Positions 1 to 7,590 of a DNA stretch of 16,808 nucleotides are shown here, piece by piece. Under the pieces are notes generated by a model. It was given only the letters and a program-made list of their open reading frames with translations. It had not been told where the DNA came from and made no database searches. A program made the translations under genes and the position numbers. Source of the DNA: JAAYYF01 sp040255585 (GTDB lineage: Bacteria; Deinococcota; Deinococci; Deinococcales; Trueperaceae); NCBI GenBank assembly GCA_040255585.1, contig JBDZVI010000065.1:1-16808 (forward strand), written 5' to 3'. Every line of letters starts with the position of its first letter. Positions within the stretch are counted from its first letter, which is position 1.

Positions 1-2610
1 AGCAAGGAGTTCACGCCGCGCATGGCCAAGGCGGCGCTGGACGCCCTCTCGGACGCGAGCGCGCCGCGCTCCTTCACGGTCGGGATCGCGGACGACGTCA
101 CGCGCCTCTCCCTGGCCGTCGACCCTGACTTCACCACCGAACGGCCGGACGTCACGCGGGCCGTGTTCTACGGCCTCGGCAGCGACGGCACGGTGGGCGC
201 CACCAAGAACAGCGTCAAGATCATCGGCGAGCACACTGACCTGGACGCCCAGGGCTACTTCGTCTACGACTCGAAGAAGTCGGGCGCCGTCACGGTCTCG
301 CACCTGCGCTTCGGGCCGGCGCCCGTCGCCAGCCCTTACCTCATCGAGGCGGCCGGGTTCGTCGGCGTCCACTGGTTCGAGCTCATGTACTCCCGCGACG
401 TGCTCTCGGTAGCCGCGCCCGGCGCGACCGTCCTCTTCAACGCGCCCTTCGGGCCCGCCGAACTCTGGGAGTACCTGCCCGTCGAGGCGCAGCGGACGGT
501 GCGGGAGCGCGGGCTGAAGCTCTACACGATCGACGGCGACAGGGTGGCGCGCGAAGCGGGCCTCGGCTCGCGCGTCAACACCATCATGCAGACGTGCTTC
601 TTCGCGCTCTCGGGCGTTCTGCCGCGCGACGCGGCCATCGCCGCCATCAAGGCGGCCATCGACCGCACGTACGGCAAGCGCGGCGGTACTGTCCTGGCGC
701 GCAACCACGCGGCCGTCGACGCGGCGCTGGCCAACCTCAACGAAGTGAGCGTGCCGGCGCAGGGCGAGGGCCGCTACCGGCGCCTCGCGCTCGTGCCCGA
801 CCATGCGCCGGACTTCGTGCAGCGCGTGACCGCCAGGCTCATGGCGGGCGAGGGCGACCTCCTGCCCGTCTCGGCGTTCCCGGTGGACGGCACCTACCCG
901 ACCGACACGGCCAGGTGGGAGAAGCGCTCCATCGCGTCCGAGGTGCCCATCTGGCGGAAGGACATCTGCACGCAGTGCAACCTGTGCGCGCTTGCCTGCC
1001 CGCACTCGGCGATACGCGTCAACGCCGTCCCGGCCGCGTTCCTGGAGGGCGCCCCCGACGGTTTCGAATGGACCACCTGGACGGGCAAGGACGAGAGCCT
1101 GGCCGGCCACGCCTACGTCGTGCAGCTCGCGCCTGACGACTGCACGGGCTGCGGCGTGTGCGTAGACGTCTGCCCGGCGCGCGACCGGACCGATCTGAAG
1201 CGCAAGGCCATCAACCTCGAGCCCAAGCTGGAGCACCTGGAGCGCGAGCGCGCGAACTGGGAGTTCTTCGAACGGCTCCCGTACCCGCGCCCGAGCTTCG
1301 ATACGCTCGACCCCATCAAGGCCTCGCAGCTTCGCGAGCCCCTCTTCGAGTTCTCGGGCGCCTGCGCGGGCTGCGGCGAGACGCCCTACCTCAAGCTCCT
1401 CAGCCAGCTCTTCGGCGACCACCTCATCGTCGCCAACGCCACGGGCTGCTCCTCCATCTACGGCGCCAACCTGCCCACCACCCCGTGGGCGCAGGGTCCC
1501 GACGGGCGTGGCCCCGCCTGGAACAACTCCCTCTTCGAGGACGCCGCCGAGTTCGGCCTCGGCATGCGCCTCGCGGTCGACGCCAAATCCGAGCAGGCGC
1601 TCGACCTCGTCGCCAGTCTGCGGGGCAGGATCGGTGAGGAACTCGCCGACACCCTTGCCCGCGGGGTCGGCGCGCGCGACGACGCCGGCATCGCCGCCCA
1701 GCGCGGGCGCGTGGCGGCGCTACTGACGCGGCTGGACGAGCTCGAGGGCGCGGAGGTGGTGGGGAGCGCGGTCGGCGACCCCGTGTCGGTCGGCTACATG
1801 GTCGGTGACAACACAGGCGGTGCCGACGGTGCCGACGTACGCGAGCGCGCCGGCGGCCTCACCCCGAGCGAGCTCCGCGACGTCGCCAGGCTCCGCACGG
1901 TGGCCGAGACGCTCGTCTACCGCCAGCTCTGGATCGTCGGCGGCGACGGCTGGGCGTACGACATCGGTTTCGGCGGGCTCGACCACGTGCTGGCGAGCGG
2001 GCGCGACGTGAACGTGCTCGTCCTCGACACGGAGGTGTACAGCAACACGGGCGGTCAGGCCTCCAAGGCGACGCCGCGCGCGGCCGTCGCCAAGTTCGCG
2101 GCCAGCGGCAAGGCCGTCGGCAAGAAGGACCTAGGCCAGATCGCGATGGCGTACGGCGATGTCTACGTCGCGCAGATCGCGCTCGGCGCCAGTCCGCGCC
2201 AGACCATCGAGGTCCTGCGCGCCGCGGCCGACTGGCCGGGGCCCAGCCTCGTCATCGCCTACAGCCCGTGCATCGCGCACGGCATCGAGATGAGCACGAT
2301 GATGACGCACCAACGCGACGCCGTGCGGGCCGGCTACATCACCCTGTACCACTACGACCCGCGCGAGGCGCTCAAGGAAGGCGGCGGCCAGCCGCTCGTG
2401 CTCGACTCGCGGCCGCCCAAGGGCTCGCTCGCCGAATGGGCGGCCACCGAGGGGCGGTTCTCCGTTCTGGCGCGCACGCAGCCCGAGCGCGCCGCAGCCC
2501 TGATGGAGCTCGCGGAGGCCGACGCCAAGGCCAGGCGGGCGCTGTACGAGCAACTCGCGGCCGTGCGCCACGAAGTTCCCGGCAAGGCCGGCGGGGAAGC
2601 GGAGGCCTGA
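1..2610 (+). CDS. nifJ: Pyruvate:ferredoxin (flavodoxin) oxidoreductase, 3' part
   Basis: The gene enters from the left edge. The first codons already read SKEFTPRMAK, an internal NifJ motif, so the ATG at 22 is not the start. About 869 of roughly 1,170-1,200 residues are present; the N-terminal pyruvate-binding domain is missing. The family oxidatively decarboxylates pyruvate to acetyl-CoA and CO2, reducing ferredoxin or flavodoxin in the cytoplasm. In fragment numbering, two 4Fe-4S motifs start at residues 323 (CTQCNLCALACP) and 381 (CTGCGVCVDVCP). The thiamine-diphosphate domain carries the proximal-cluster cysteines at 455 and 458 (CAGC), 483 (ATGCSS) and 757 (SPCIAHG). Its cofactor-binding GDGWAYDIG starts at 648 and NTGGQ lies near 683. 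All catalytic-half landmarks are intact. It is followed after 3 bases by the dehydrogenase-like gene, so the two are almost certainly co-transcribed. The promoter is outside the window. Confidence 0.97.
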   Translation, partial: SKEFTPRMAKAALDALSDASAPRSFTVGIADDVTRLSLAVDPDFTTERPDVTRAVFYGLGSDGTVGATKNSVKIIGEHTDLDAQGYFVYDSKKSGAVTVSHLRFGPAPVASPYLIEAAGFVGVHWFELMYSRDVLSVAAPGATVLFNAPFGPAELWEYLPVEAQRTVRERGLKLYTIDGDRVAREAGLGSRVNTIMQTCFFALSGVLPRDAAIAAIKAAIDRTYGKRGGTVLARNHAAVDAALANLNEVSVPAQGEGRYRRLALVPDHAPDFVQRVTARLMAGEGDLLPVSAFPVDGTYPTDTARWEKRSIASEVPIWRKDICTQCNLCALACPHSAIRVNAVPAAFLEGAPDGFEWTTWTGKDESLAGHAYVVQLAPDDCTGCGVCVDVCPARDRTDLKRKAINLEPKLEHLERERANWEFFERLPYPRPSFDTLDPIKASQLREPLFEFSGACAGCGETPYLKLLSQLFGDHLIVANATGCSSIYGANLPTTPWAQGPDGRGPAWNNSLFEDAAEFGLGMRLAVDAKSEQALDLVASLRGRIGEELADTLARGVGARDDAGIAAQRGRVAALLTRLDELEGAEVVGSAVGDPVSVGYMVGDNTGGADGADVRERAGGLTPSELRDVARLRTVAETLVYRQLWIVGGDGWAYDIGFGGLDHVLASGRDVNVLVLDTEVYSNTGGQASKATPRAAVAKFAASGKAVGKKDLGQIAMAYGDVYVAQIALGASPRQTIEVLRAAADWPGPSLVIAYSPCIAHGIEMSTMMTHQRDAVRAGYITLYHYDPREALKEGGGQPLVLDSRPPKGSLAEWAATEGRFSVLARTQPERAAALMELAEADAKARRALYEQLAAVRHEVPGKAGGEAEA

Positions 2611-2613
2611 ACC

Positions 2614-3630
2614 ATGAACCCGGGCTTGGAGACCCATTACCTAGGCATGCGGTTGCGCAGTCCCATCGTGGCGTCGTCTTCGCCTCTCACCGGGCGAATC
2701 GACACCTTGCGGCGTCTCGACGACGCCGGCGTTGGTGCCGTGGTGCTCCCGTCGCTGTTCGAGGAGCAGATCGAGCGCGAGGAGCTGCTCCTCGAAGACC
2801 TGAACGCGATCGGGCGGGAGATCTCGCCGGAAGTGACCGGCTACCTTGACCCGTTCACCGGCGCGCCGCTCGCCGTCGACGACTACCTCCGCCACATCGC
2901 CGCCGCCAAGGACGCCGTCGGGGTCCCCGTCATCGCGAGCCTGAACGGCCACCGCCCGGGCGGGTGGACGCGCTACGCGCGGGAGCTGGAGTGGGCGGGG
3001 GCCGACGCCATCGAGCTCAACACGTACTTCCTCGCCACCGATCCCGCGGTCGGCGCCGAGGAGATAGAGCGGCGCACGTGCGACATCGTGCACGCCGTCA
3101 CGAGCGAGGTCGGCGTGCCAGTGTCCGTCAAGCTCGGGCCGTGGTTCTCCTCTCTTCCGCACTTCGTCGGCCGCCTAGCCGGGGCCGGCGCGAGCGGGGT
3201 CGTGCTCTTCAACCGCTTCTACCAGCCCGACATCGACCTGGACGAGCTGGACGTCGTGCCGAGCCTCGTCCTCTCGACCAGCGCGGAGGCGCGCCTCGCC
3301 CTGCGCTGGGTCGCCATCCTGCGCGGCCGCGTGCACCTCGACCTGGCCGGCGCGGGTGGCGTGCATGACGGTTCCGACATCGTGAAGCTGCTCCTGGCCG
3401 GGGCCGATGTCGTGACGATGACGTCGGCGCTGCTCCAGCACGGCCCGGAGCACGTGAACACCGTCCTGGGCGAGTTGCAGGCGTGGATGCGTGGGCGCGG
3501 GTACGACAACGTCTCCGAACTGCGCGGCGCGCTCTCCCAGCTCTCCGCGCCGGAGCCGGAGGCGTTCGAGCGCGCGAACTACCTCAAGGCGCTCTCCGGC
3601 TACGCCTTCGGGTACCGGGTGGGCCAATGA
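2614..3630 (+). CDS. Dihydroorotate dehydrogenase-like FMN protein
   Basis: This 338-residue protein has a TIM-barrel flavoprotein pattern like class 1 dihydroorotate dehydrogenases and PreA. Visible landmarks are ELN at about 134-136, the FMN-contacting lysine in VSVKLGP (K173), GAGGVHDGSD at about 246-255 (phosphate-binding type), and a following MTSALLQHG. The SCPN-type loop that carries the catalytic Cys or Ser in true dihydroorotate dehydrogenases is replaced by ELNTYFLATDP, so pyrimidine synthesis is doubtful. It starts 3 bases after the nifJ stop, with GGAGG at 2601-2605 giving an 8-base spacing. From memory, proteins annotated this way sit beside nifJ in many phyla, suggesting a role tied to pyruvate oxidoreductase, perhaps electron transfer or maintenance; this is inference. 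The stop overlaps an in-frame ATG of the next small ORF (ATGA at 3627). Sure of the fold, unsure of the reaction. Confidence 0.9.
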   Translation: MNPGLETHYLGMRLRSPIVASSSPLTGRIDTLRRLDDAGVGAVVLPSLFEEQIEREELLLEDLNAIGREISPEVTGYLDPFTGAPLAVDDYLRHIAAAKDAVGVPVIASLNGHRPGGWTRYARELEWAGADAIELNTYFLATDPAVGAEEIERRTCDIVHAVTSEVGVPVSVKLGPWFSSLPHFVGRLAGAGASGVVLFNRFYQPDIDLDELDVVPSLVLSTSAEARLALRWVAILRGRVHLDLAGAGGVHDGSDIVKLLLAGADVVTMTSALLQHGPEHVNTVLGELQAWMRGRGYDNVSELRGALSQLSAPEPEAFERANYLKALSGYAFGYRVGQ

Positions 3631-3683
3631 GGGCCGGCGGGGCCGGAGGTCGTGGCCGCCAGGGCGCTGGTAAGGAGCGGTCG

Positions 3684-3812
3684 ATGCGGAAGCGAGGCGC
3701 GAGGACTTCCGCCTCTGCCGGGAACCGTGCCGACGCCCTTAGGCTCGACTTGGATGCGGGCGACCGCAAGGAAGAGCTGAAGGGCGGCACGTCCGGGAAG
3801 GAGTCGCGATGA
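3684..3812 (+). CDS. Possible 42-aa small protein coupled to ppdK
   Basis: I do not recognise this ORF. It has AAGGAG at 3672-3677, 6 bases before its ATG, and its TGA overlaps the ppdK ATG as ATGA. The peptide is very hydrophilic, starting MRKRGARTSAS and ending TSGKESR, with an acidic stretch between and no membrane segment or cysteine. The same frame stays open upstream to an ATG at 3627 that overlaps the stop of the dehydrogenase-like gene, again as ATGA. That would give a 61-residue Gly/Arg-rich version bridging both neighbours. It may be a real small protein, or a device that carries ribosomes into ppdK. The shorter start is chosen for its ribosome-binding site. Low-complexity composition in a GC-rich genome keeps confidence moderate. 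Confidence 0.42.
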   Translation: MRKRGARTSASAGNRADALRLDLDAGDRKEELKGGTSGKESR

Positions 3813-6613
3813 GCAAGAAGTGGGTCTACTTGTTCTCGGAGGTCGGGATCGCCGAGGACCTGAAGGGCAGCTGGGACGGCGCTCGCGCGCTCCTGGGCGG
3901 TAAGGGTGCCAACCTGGGCGACATGACGCGGCTGGGCGTGCCCGTGCCGCCGGGCTTCACCGTCTCCACCGAGGCGTGCAACGCCTACCTCGCCGCGGGC
4001 GGGCGGTTCCCCGACGACGTGTGGGAACAGGAGCTGGTGGCGCTGCGGCGCGTCGAGGAGGAGACGGAGAAGACGTTCGGCGACCCCGCCAAGCCGCTCC
4101 TCGTCTCCTGCCGATCGGGCGCCAAGTTCTCCATGCCGGGGATGATGGACACCATCCTCAACATCGGTCTGAACGACGACGTGGCGCGCGGGCTGATCGC
4201 CCTCACCGCCGACCCGCGCTTCGTCTACGACTCCTACCGGCGCCTCGTGCAGATGTTCGGCAGCGTCGTGCTAGGGGTGCCTGACGAGGTCTTCGAGGCC
4301 GTCATCACGGCGCGGCGCAACGCGGCCGGCGTCAAGGTCGACGCCGAGCTGCAGGCCGTCGACTGGCAGGAGATCACGCGCAAGTTCAAGGAGATCGTGC
4401 GCACGTACACGGGCGCGCCGTTCCCCGAGGAGCCCCTCGAGCAGCTGCGCCTGGCCACGGAGGCCGTGTTCCGCTCCTGGAACGGCAAACGGGCCATCGA
4501 CTACCGCAACGCGGCCGGCATCAGGCACGACCTCGGCACGGCCGTGAACATCCAGGCCATGGTCTTCGGCAACATGGGCGAGGACTGCGCGACGGGCGTG
4601 GCCATGAGCCGCAACGCCACCACCGGCGAGAACCGCCTTGAGGGCGACTTCCTCGTGAACGCGCAGGGCGAGGACGTGGTGGCCGGCATCCGCACGACGC
4701 AGCCCCTCGAGGAGCTGGCCGACGTCATGCCGAACGCGTTCGAGGAGTTCGCCGCCATCGCCGGGCGCCTCGAGCGCCACTACCGCAACATGCAGGACAT
4801 GGAGTTCACCGTCGAGCACGGCAAGCTCTGGATCCTGCAGACCCGCGACGGCAAGCGCACGGCGCAGGCCGAGGTCCGCATCGCCGTCGACATGGTGGAG
4901 GAAGGCCTCATCGAGCGCAGCGAGGCCGTCAAGCGGGTCAAGCCCGAGCAGATCGACTACTTCCTGCACCCGCAGTTCGAGGCCACGGCGCGCAAGGCCG
5001 CCAACAAGCTGGCCGCGGGCCTCAACGTCTCGCCCGGCGCCGCGGTGGGCATCGTCGCTTTCGACGCCGACACCGCGGAACGGTGGGCGAAGGACGGCCG
5101 CGACGTCGTCATGGTCCGCCCCGAGACGAAACCCGACGACGTGCACGGCATGCTCGCCGCCAAGGGCATCCTGACGAGCTCCGGCGGCCGCACCAGCCAC
5201 GCCGCCCTCGTCGCCAGGCAGTTCGGCAAACCCGCCGTCGTGGGCGTTGCCGCCCTCGCCATCGACCTCGACAAGCGCGAGATGACCGTCGGCGACATCG
5301 TCATCAAGGAGGGCGACGTCGTCTCCATAGACGGCACCGTCGGTGACGTGTACCTAGGCGCCCTGCCCACCGTCATCCCCGACATCGACAACCCGTACCT
5401 CACGAAGCTCCTGGCATGGGCGGACGCCATCCGCACGCTGGGCGTGCGCGCCAACGCCGACTACCCTGCCGACGCGCGGCGGGCCAGGGCCTACGGCGCG
5501 GAGGGCCTCGGCCTCGTGCGCACCGAGCACATGTTCTTCGAGGCCGAGCGCCTCGGGATCGTGCAGAAGATGATCATGGCGCGCACCAAGGCCGAGCGCG
5601 CGGAGGCCCTCGAGGCGCTGCTGCCCCTGCAGCGCGGCGACTTCGAAGGCCTGTTCCGCGCCATGGACGGCCAGCCCGTCATCATCCGCCTCCTCGACCC
5701 GCCGCTGCACGAGTTCCTCCCGTCGCACGACGAGCTCACGAGCGCCCTGGCCGACCTCAAGATGCAGCTCCAGCACTTCCGCACCTTCGAGGAGATGGAC
5801 CGCGCCCTGTCCGTCATCCGGCACAAGCAGGACCACCTGGCGCGCGTAACCGAACTACGCGAGGCCAACCCAATGCTCGGCACGCGCGGCGTGCGCCTCG
5901 GCATCCTCATCCCCGAACTGACCCGCATGCAGGTCCGCGCCATCTTCGAGGCGGCCTGCGCGGTCAAGCGCGAGGGGCTCGACGTGCACCCCGAGGTCAT
6001 GATCCCCCTCGTCAGCCACGTGAACGAGCTGCGCAGCCAGAAGGCCGCCCTCGAGGAGGAGGCCAAGGTCGTCATGGCCGAGCAGGGCGTGAGCGTCGAC
6101 TACCGCTTCGGAACCATGATCGAGGTCCCGCGGGCCGTCCTCACGGCCGACGTGCTGGCCGGTGACGCCGAGTTCTTCAGCTTCGGCACGAACGACCTGA
6201 CGCAGACGACCTTCGGTGTCTCGCGCGACGACGCCGAGAAGGGCTTCCTGATGCACTACCTCGAGAAGGGCATCCTCGAGGAGAACCCCTTCGCGACGAT
6301 CGACGAGGCCGGGGTCGGCAAGCTCATCGAGACCGGCACGCGCCTGGGCCGCTCCGTCCGCCCCGACCTGGAGGTCGGCATCTGCGGCGAGCACGGCGGC
6401 GACCCCGCCTCGATCCACCTCTGCCACCGCTACGGCCTCGACTACGTGAGCTGCTCGCCGTTCCGCGTGCCCATCGCGCGGCTCGCGGCGGCGCATGCGG
6501 CGTTGAAGTACCCGCGGTCCGACGAGGGGCTCGCTGGCGGCAACGGGCCGGCGGTTGGCGCTGGGCCGGCGCAGGTGGAGCTAGCGGTGGGGAAGGAGTT
6601 GGTTGGAGCGTAG
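3809..6613 (+). CDS. ppdK: Pyruvate, phosphate dikinase
   Basis: The enzyme interconverts pyruvate, ATP and phosphate with PEP, AMP and pyrophosphate in the cytoplasm. The protein has 934 residues against a usual 870-900. The N-terminal ATP-grasp domain starts WVYLFSEVG and contains GGKGANLGDM. The swivelling phosphohistidine domain has GGRTSHAALVARQFGKPAVVG with catalytic H464. T462, two residues before, matches the threonine that the PDRP regulatory protein phosphorylates in homologues. The C-terminal PEP/pyruvate barrel has RLLDPPLHEFLP, FGTNDLTQ, and catalytic C859 in GICGEHGGDP. The surplus length is mostly a Gly/Ala-rich tail of about 30 residues after KYPRSDEG. AAGGAG at 3798-3803 gives a 5-base spacing to the ATG, which overlaps the preceding small ORF. 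Lying after nifJ, it probably serves gluconeogenic or pyrophosphate-saving flux at the same node. Confidence 0.97.
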   Translation: MSKKWVYLFSEVGIAEDLKGSWDGARALLGGKGANLGDMTRLGVPVPPGFTVSTEACNAYLAAGGRFPDDVWEQELVALRRVEEETEKTFGDPAKPLLVSCRSGAKFSMPGMMDTILNIGLNDDVARGLIALTADPRFVYDSYRRLVQMFGSVVLGVPDEVFEAVITARRNAAGVKVDAELQAVDWQEITRKFKEIVRTYTGAPFPEEPLEQLRLATEAVFRSWNGKRAIDYRNAAGIRHDLGTAVNIQAMVFGNMGEDCATGVAMSRNATTGENRLEGDFLVNAQGEDVVAGIRTTQPLEELADVMPNAFEEFAAIAGRLERHYRNMQDMEFTVEHGKLWILQTRDGKRTAQAEVRIAVDMVEEGLIERSEAVKRVKPEQIDYFLHPQFEATARKAANKLAAGLNVSPGAAVGIVAFDADTAERWAKDGRDVVMVRPETKPDDVHGMLAAKGILTSSGGRTSHAALVARQFGKPAVVGVAALAIDLDKREMTVGDIVIKEGDVVSIDGTVGDVYLGALPTVIPDIDNPYLTKLLAWADAIRTLGVRANADYPADARRARAYGAEGLGLVRTEHMFFEAERLGIVQKMIMARTKAERAEALEALLPLQRGDFEGLFRAMDGQPVIIRLLDPPLHEFLPSHDELTSALADLKMQLQHFRTFEEMDRALSVIRHKQDHLARVTELREANPMLGTRGVRLGILIPELTRMQVRAIFEAACAVKREGLDVHPEVMIPLVSHVNELRSQKAALEEEAKVVMAEQGVSVDYRFGTMIEVPRAVLTADVLAGDAEFFSFGTNDLTQTTFGVSRDDAEKGFLMHYLEKGILEENPFATIDEAGVGKLIETGTRLGRSVRPDLEVGICGEHGGDPASIHLCHRYGLDYVSCSPFRVPIARLAAAHAALKYPRSDEGLAGGNGPAVGAGPAQVELAVGKELVGA

Positions 6614-6656
6614 CGGCGACTCCGACGTAGGGTGCGCGACCATGGATGCGCGCCTC

Positions 6657-6687
6657 GAGACAGGAGTCAGCCGAGAGACATGAGTCA
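6657..6687 (+). repeat. Short degenerate direct repeat
   Basis: GAGACAGGAGTCA (6657-6669) recurs as GAGACATGAGTCA (6675-6687), 12 of 13 bases identical and 18 bases apart. A poorer third copy, GAGAAGGAGCCA, begins at 6689 and runs into the next hairpin. It lies in the gap between ppdK and the antitoxin gene. Function unknown; it could be chance. Confidence 0.35.
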
Positions 6688-6690
6688 AGA

Positions 6691-6729
6691 GAAGGAGCCA
6701 GGCAGATCGAAGCGGCGCCCGGCTCCTTC
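6691..6729 (+). terminator. Hairpin after ppdK, possible terminator
   Basis: GAAGGAGCC (6691-6699) pairs perfectly with GGCTCCTTC (6721-6729), and GGC/GCC continues the stem after one mismatch, leaving a 13-base loop. It lies 78 bases after the ppdK stop and just before the antitoxin promoter, a sensible place to end the nifJ-ppdK transcript. There is no run of T after it, so it may instead stabilise the 3' end or need a factor. Confidence 0.4.
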
Positions 6730-6749
6730 GCTCGTTGTCCAGAATCGCT

Positions 6750-6773
6750 GTATATCCGAATTGCGGATATACT
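6750..6773 (+). promoter_or_regulatory. Antitoxin operator overlapping a -10 box
   Basis: GTATATCCG (6750-6758) and CGGATATAC (6764-6772) form a perfect 9-bp inverted repeat around a 5-base centre. The right arm contains TATACT (6768-6773), a good -10 hexamer. Only 6 bases separate it from the ATG at 6780, so transcription should begin at or next to the start codon and give a leaderless mRNA. No good -35 or ribosome-binding site is visible. AbrB-type antitoxins usually repress their own promoter through such repeats, so binding here would block polymerase directly. Confidence 0.7.
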
Positions 6774-6779
6774 GAGAGC

Positions 6780-7034
6780 ATGAGTAACGATGCGCCGTTG
6801 ATCCAGCTATCTGGGCGGGGCCAGGTCACCCTTCCCGCGGACGTGCGCAGGGCGCTCGGTCTGCATGCCGGCGACGCTTTCCGGGTCGGGATCGAGGAGG
6901 GGCGCATCGTCCTGCAGCCCGTTGAGGTCATGCCGGTCGAGCTGTACTCGGACGAGCGGATCGCGGAGTTCCTGGCCGCCGGCGAGCTCACGGAAGAGGA
7001 ACTCGCCGAGGCGCGCGCTCGATGGGGTCTGTAA
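6780..7034 (+). CDS. AbrB/MazE-fold antitoxin of a VapBC-type module
   Basis: This 84-residue protein opens with a SpoVT/AbrB swapped-hairpin DNA-binding domain, residues about 6-50, with the typical strand pattern LSGRGQVTLPADVRRALGLHAGD and a second hairpin RIVLQPVEV. The C-terminal part (from about residue 55, LYSDERIAEFLAAGELTEEE) is an acidic helix, the kind of tail that wraps a PIN toxin. The ATG at 6780 is preferred. An in-frame TTG at 6735 would add 15 residues encoded across the operator repeat and lacks a ribosome-binding site. The gene overlaps the toxin by 13 bases, so expression is coupled. Role by family: it neutralises the toxin and, with it, represses the promoter. Confidence 0.88.
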   Translation: MSNDAPLIQLSGRGQVTLPADVRRALGLHAGDAFRVGIEEGRIVLQPVEVMPVELYSDERIAEFLAAGELTEEELAEARARWGL

Positions 7035-7432
7035 GGGCCTTCTTAGACGCCAACGTCTTGTTCAGCGCTGCGCTTGGCGGTCCGGCGTTCGTGCTGCTCT
7101 GGGAGCTCGCCGGTGCCGGAAGGGTGCGCCTCGTCACGAGCGTGTACTGCCACGTCGAGGCCGAGCGCAACCTGGAGCGCAAGTACCCTGCTCGCCTGAG
7201 CTACCTCGCGACCAGGATGCAGCGCGTTCTGGTCGTCCCGGACGTTCGCGACCACGTTGTTCCCGGCGGTCTCCTCGCGCAGAAGGACGTGCCCGTTTAT
7301 GCGGCGGCCGTGGCCGCGCGGGCCGCCGTTCTCCTCACGGGAGACACGAAGCACTTCTCTCACCTGATGGAGCGATCTGACCTGCCGCTCAGGGTGATGA
7401 CGGTCGCGCGCTTCCTCAGAACAGGCTACTGA
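7022..7432 (+). CDS. PIN-domain ribonuclease toxin (VapC-like)
   Basis: This 136-residue protein is a single PIN domain, a Mg-dependent RNase fold. The acidic residues expected to bind metal are visible: D9 in FLDANVLFS, E46 or E48 in VEAERNLE, D89 in KDVPVYAAA, and D108 in LTGDTKHF. VapC-type toxins cleave tRNA or rRNA and stop growth when the antitoxin is lost; the target here cannot be told. Its ATG lies inside the end of the antitoxin gene, and the D9 context requires a start no later than this. A small hairpin follows the stop by 14 bases. The pair sits as an isolated unit between a central-metabolism block and a sugar operon, typical of a mobile two-gene module, though no repeats or recombinase mark its edges. 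Confidence 0.88.
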   Translation: MGSVRAFLDANVLFSAALGGPAFVLLWELAGAGRVRLVTSVYCHVEAERNLERKYPARLSYLATRMQRVLVVPDVRDHVVPGGLLAQKDVPVYAAAVAARAAVLLTGDTKHFSHLMERSDLPLRVMTVARFLRTGY

Positions 7433-7446
7433 GCCGGTAAGGCCGT

Positions 7447-7461
7447 CGCCGGGCTCCGGCG
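7447..7461 (+). terminator. Small GC hairpin after the toxin gene
   Basis: CGCCGG (7447-7452) pairs with CCGGCG (7456-7461) over a 3-base loop, followed by TTCGTCGT. It begins 14 bases after the toxin stop. It may end the toxin-antitoxin transcript, but the stem is short and there is no real T-tract. Confidence 0.35.
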
Positions 7462-7482
7462 TTCGTCGTGCTGGAGGCGCCG

Positions 7483-7507
7483 GACGCGCTACATCACGGA
7501 GCGCGTC
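7483..7507 (+). repeat. 8-bp inverted repeat upstream of the sugar-operon promoter
   Basis: GACGCGCT (7483-7490) and AGCGCGTC (7500-7507) are perfectly complementary around a 9-base loop, ending 22 bases before the -35 box of the ROK gene. It could be a second terminator hairpin or a regulator site; sequence alone does not decide. Confidence 0.4.
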
Positions 7508-7529
7508 GACTGGTGCGCGCCCGGTGGCC

Positions 7530-7559
7530 TTGACAACCCGAGACGCATGGATCAATACT
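7530..7559 (+). promoter_or_regulatory. Sigma-70 type promoter of the sugar operon
   Basis: TTGACA (7530-7535) is a perfect -35 hexamer. AATACT (7554-7559), 18 bases later, matches the -10 consensus at four of six positions. The ROK start codon is at 7591, so the leader is about 25 bases with AAAGGG near 7578-7583. No clear operator palindrome overlaps it; only a weak imperfect dyad lies at 7559-7579. Confidence 0.6.
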
Positions 7560-7590
7560 TGCTACACCAAATGAACTAAAGGGCGGACCC

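Noticed and set aside
4271..5200. Long open frame on the minus strand opposite ppdK (309 codons)
   Set aside because: It is a mirror of GC-rich codons in ppdK; the peptide is Val/Asp/Gly/His-rich low complexity with no family motif.
7559..7579. Possible ROK operator dyad in the leader of the repressor gene
   Set aside because: Only 5 of 8 arm positions match; too weak to call without related sequences.
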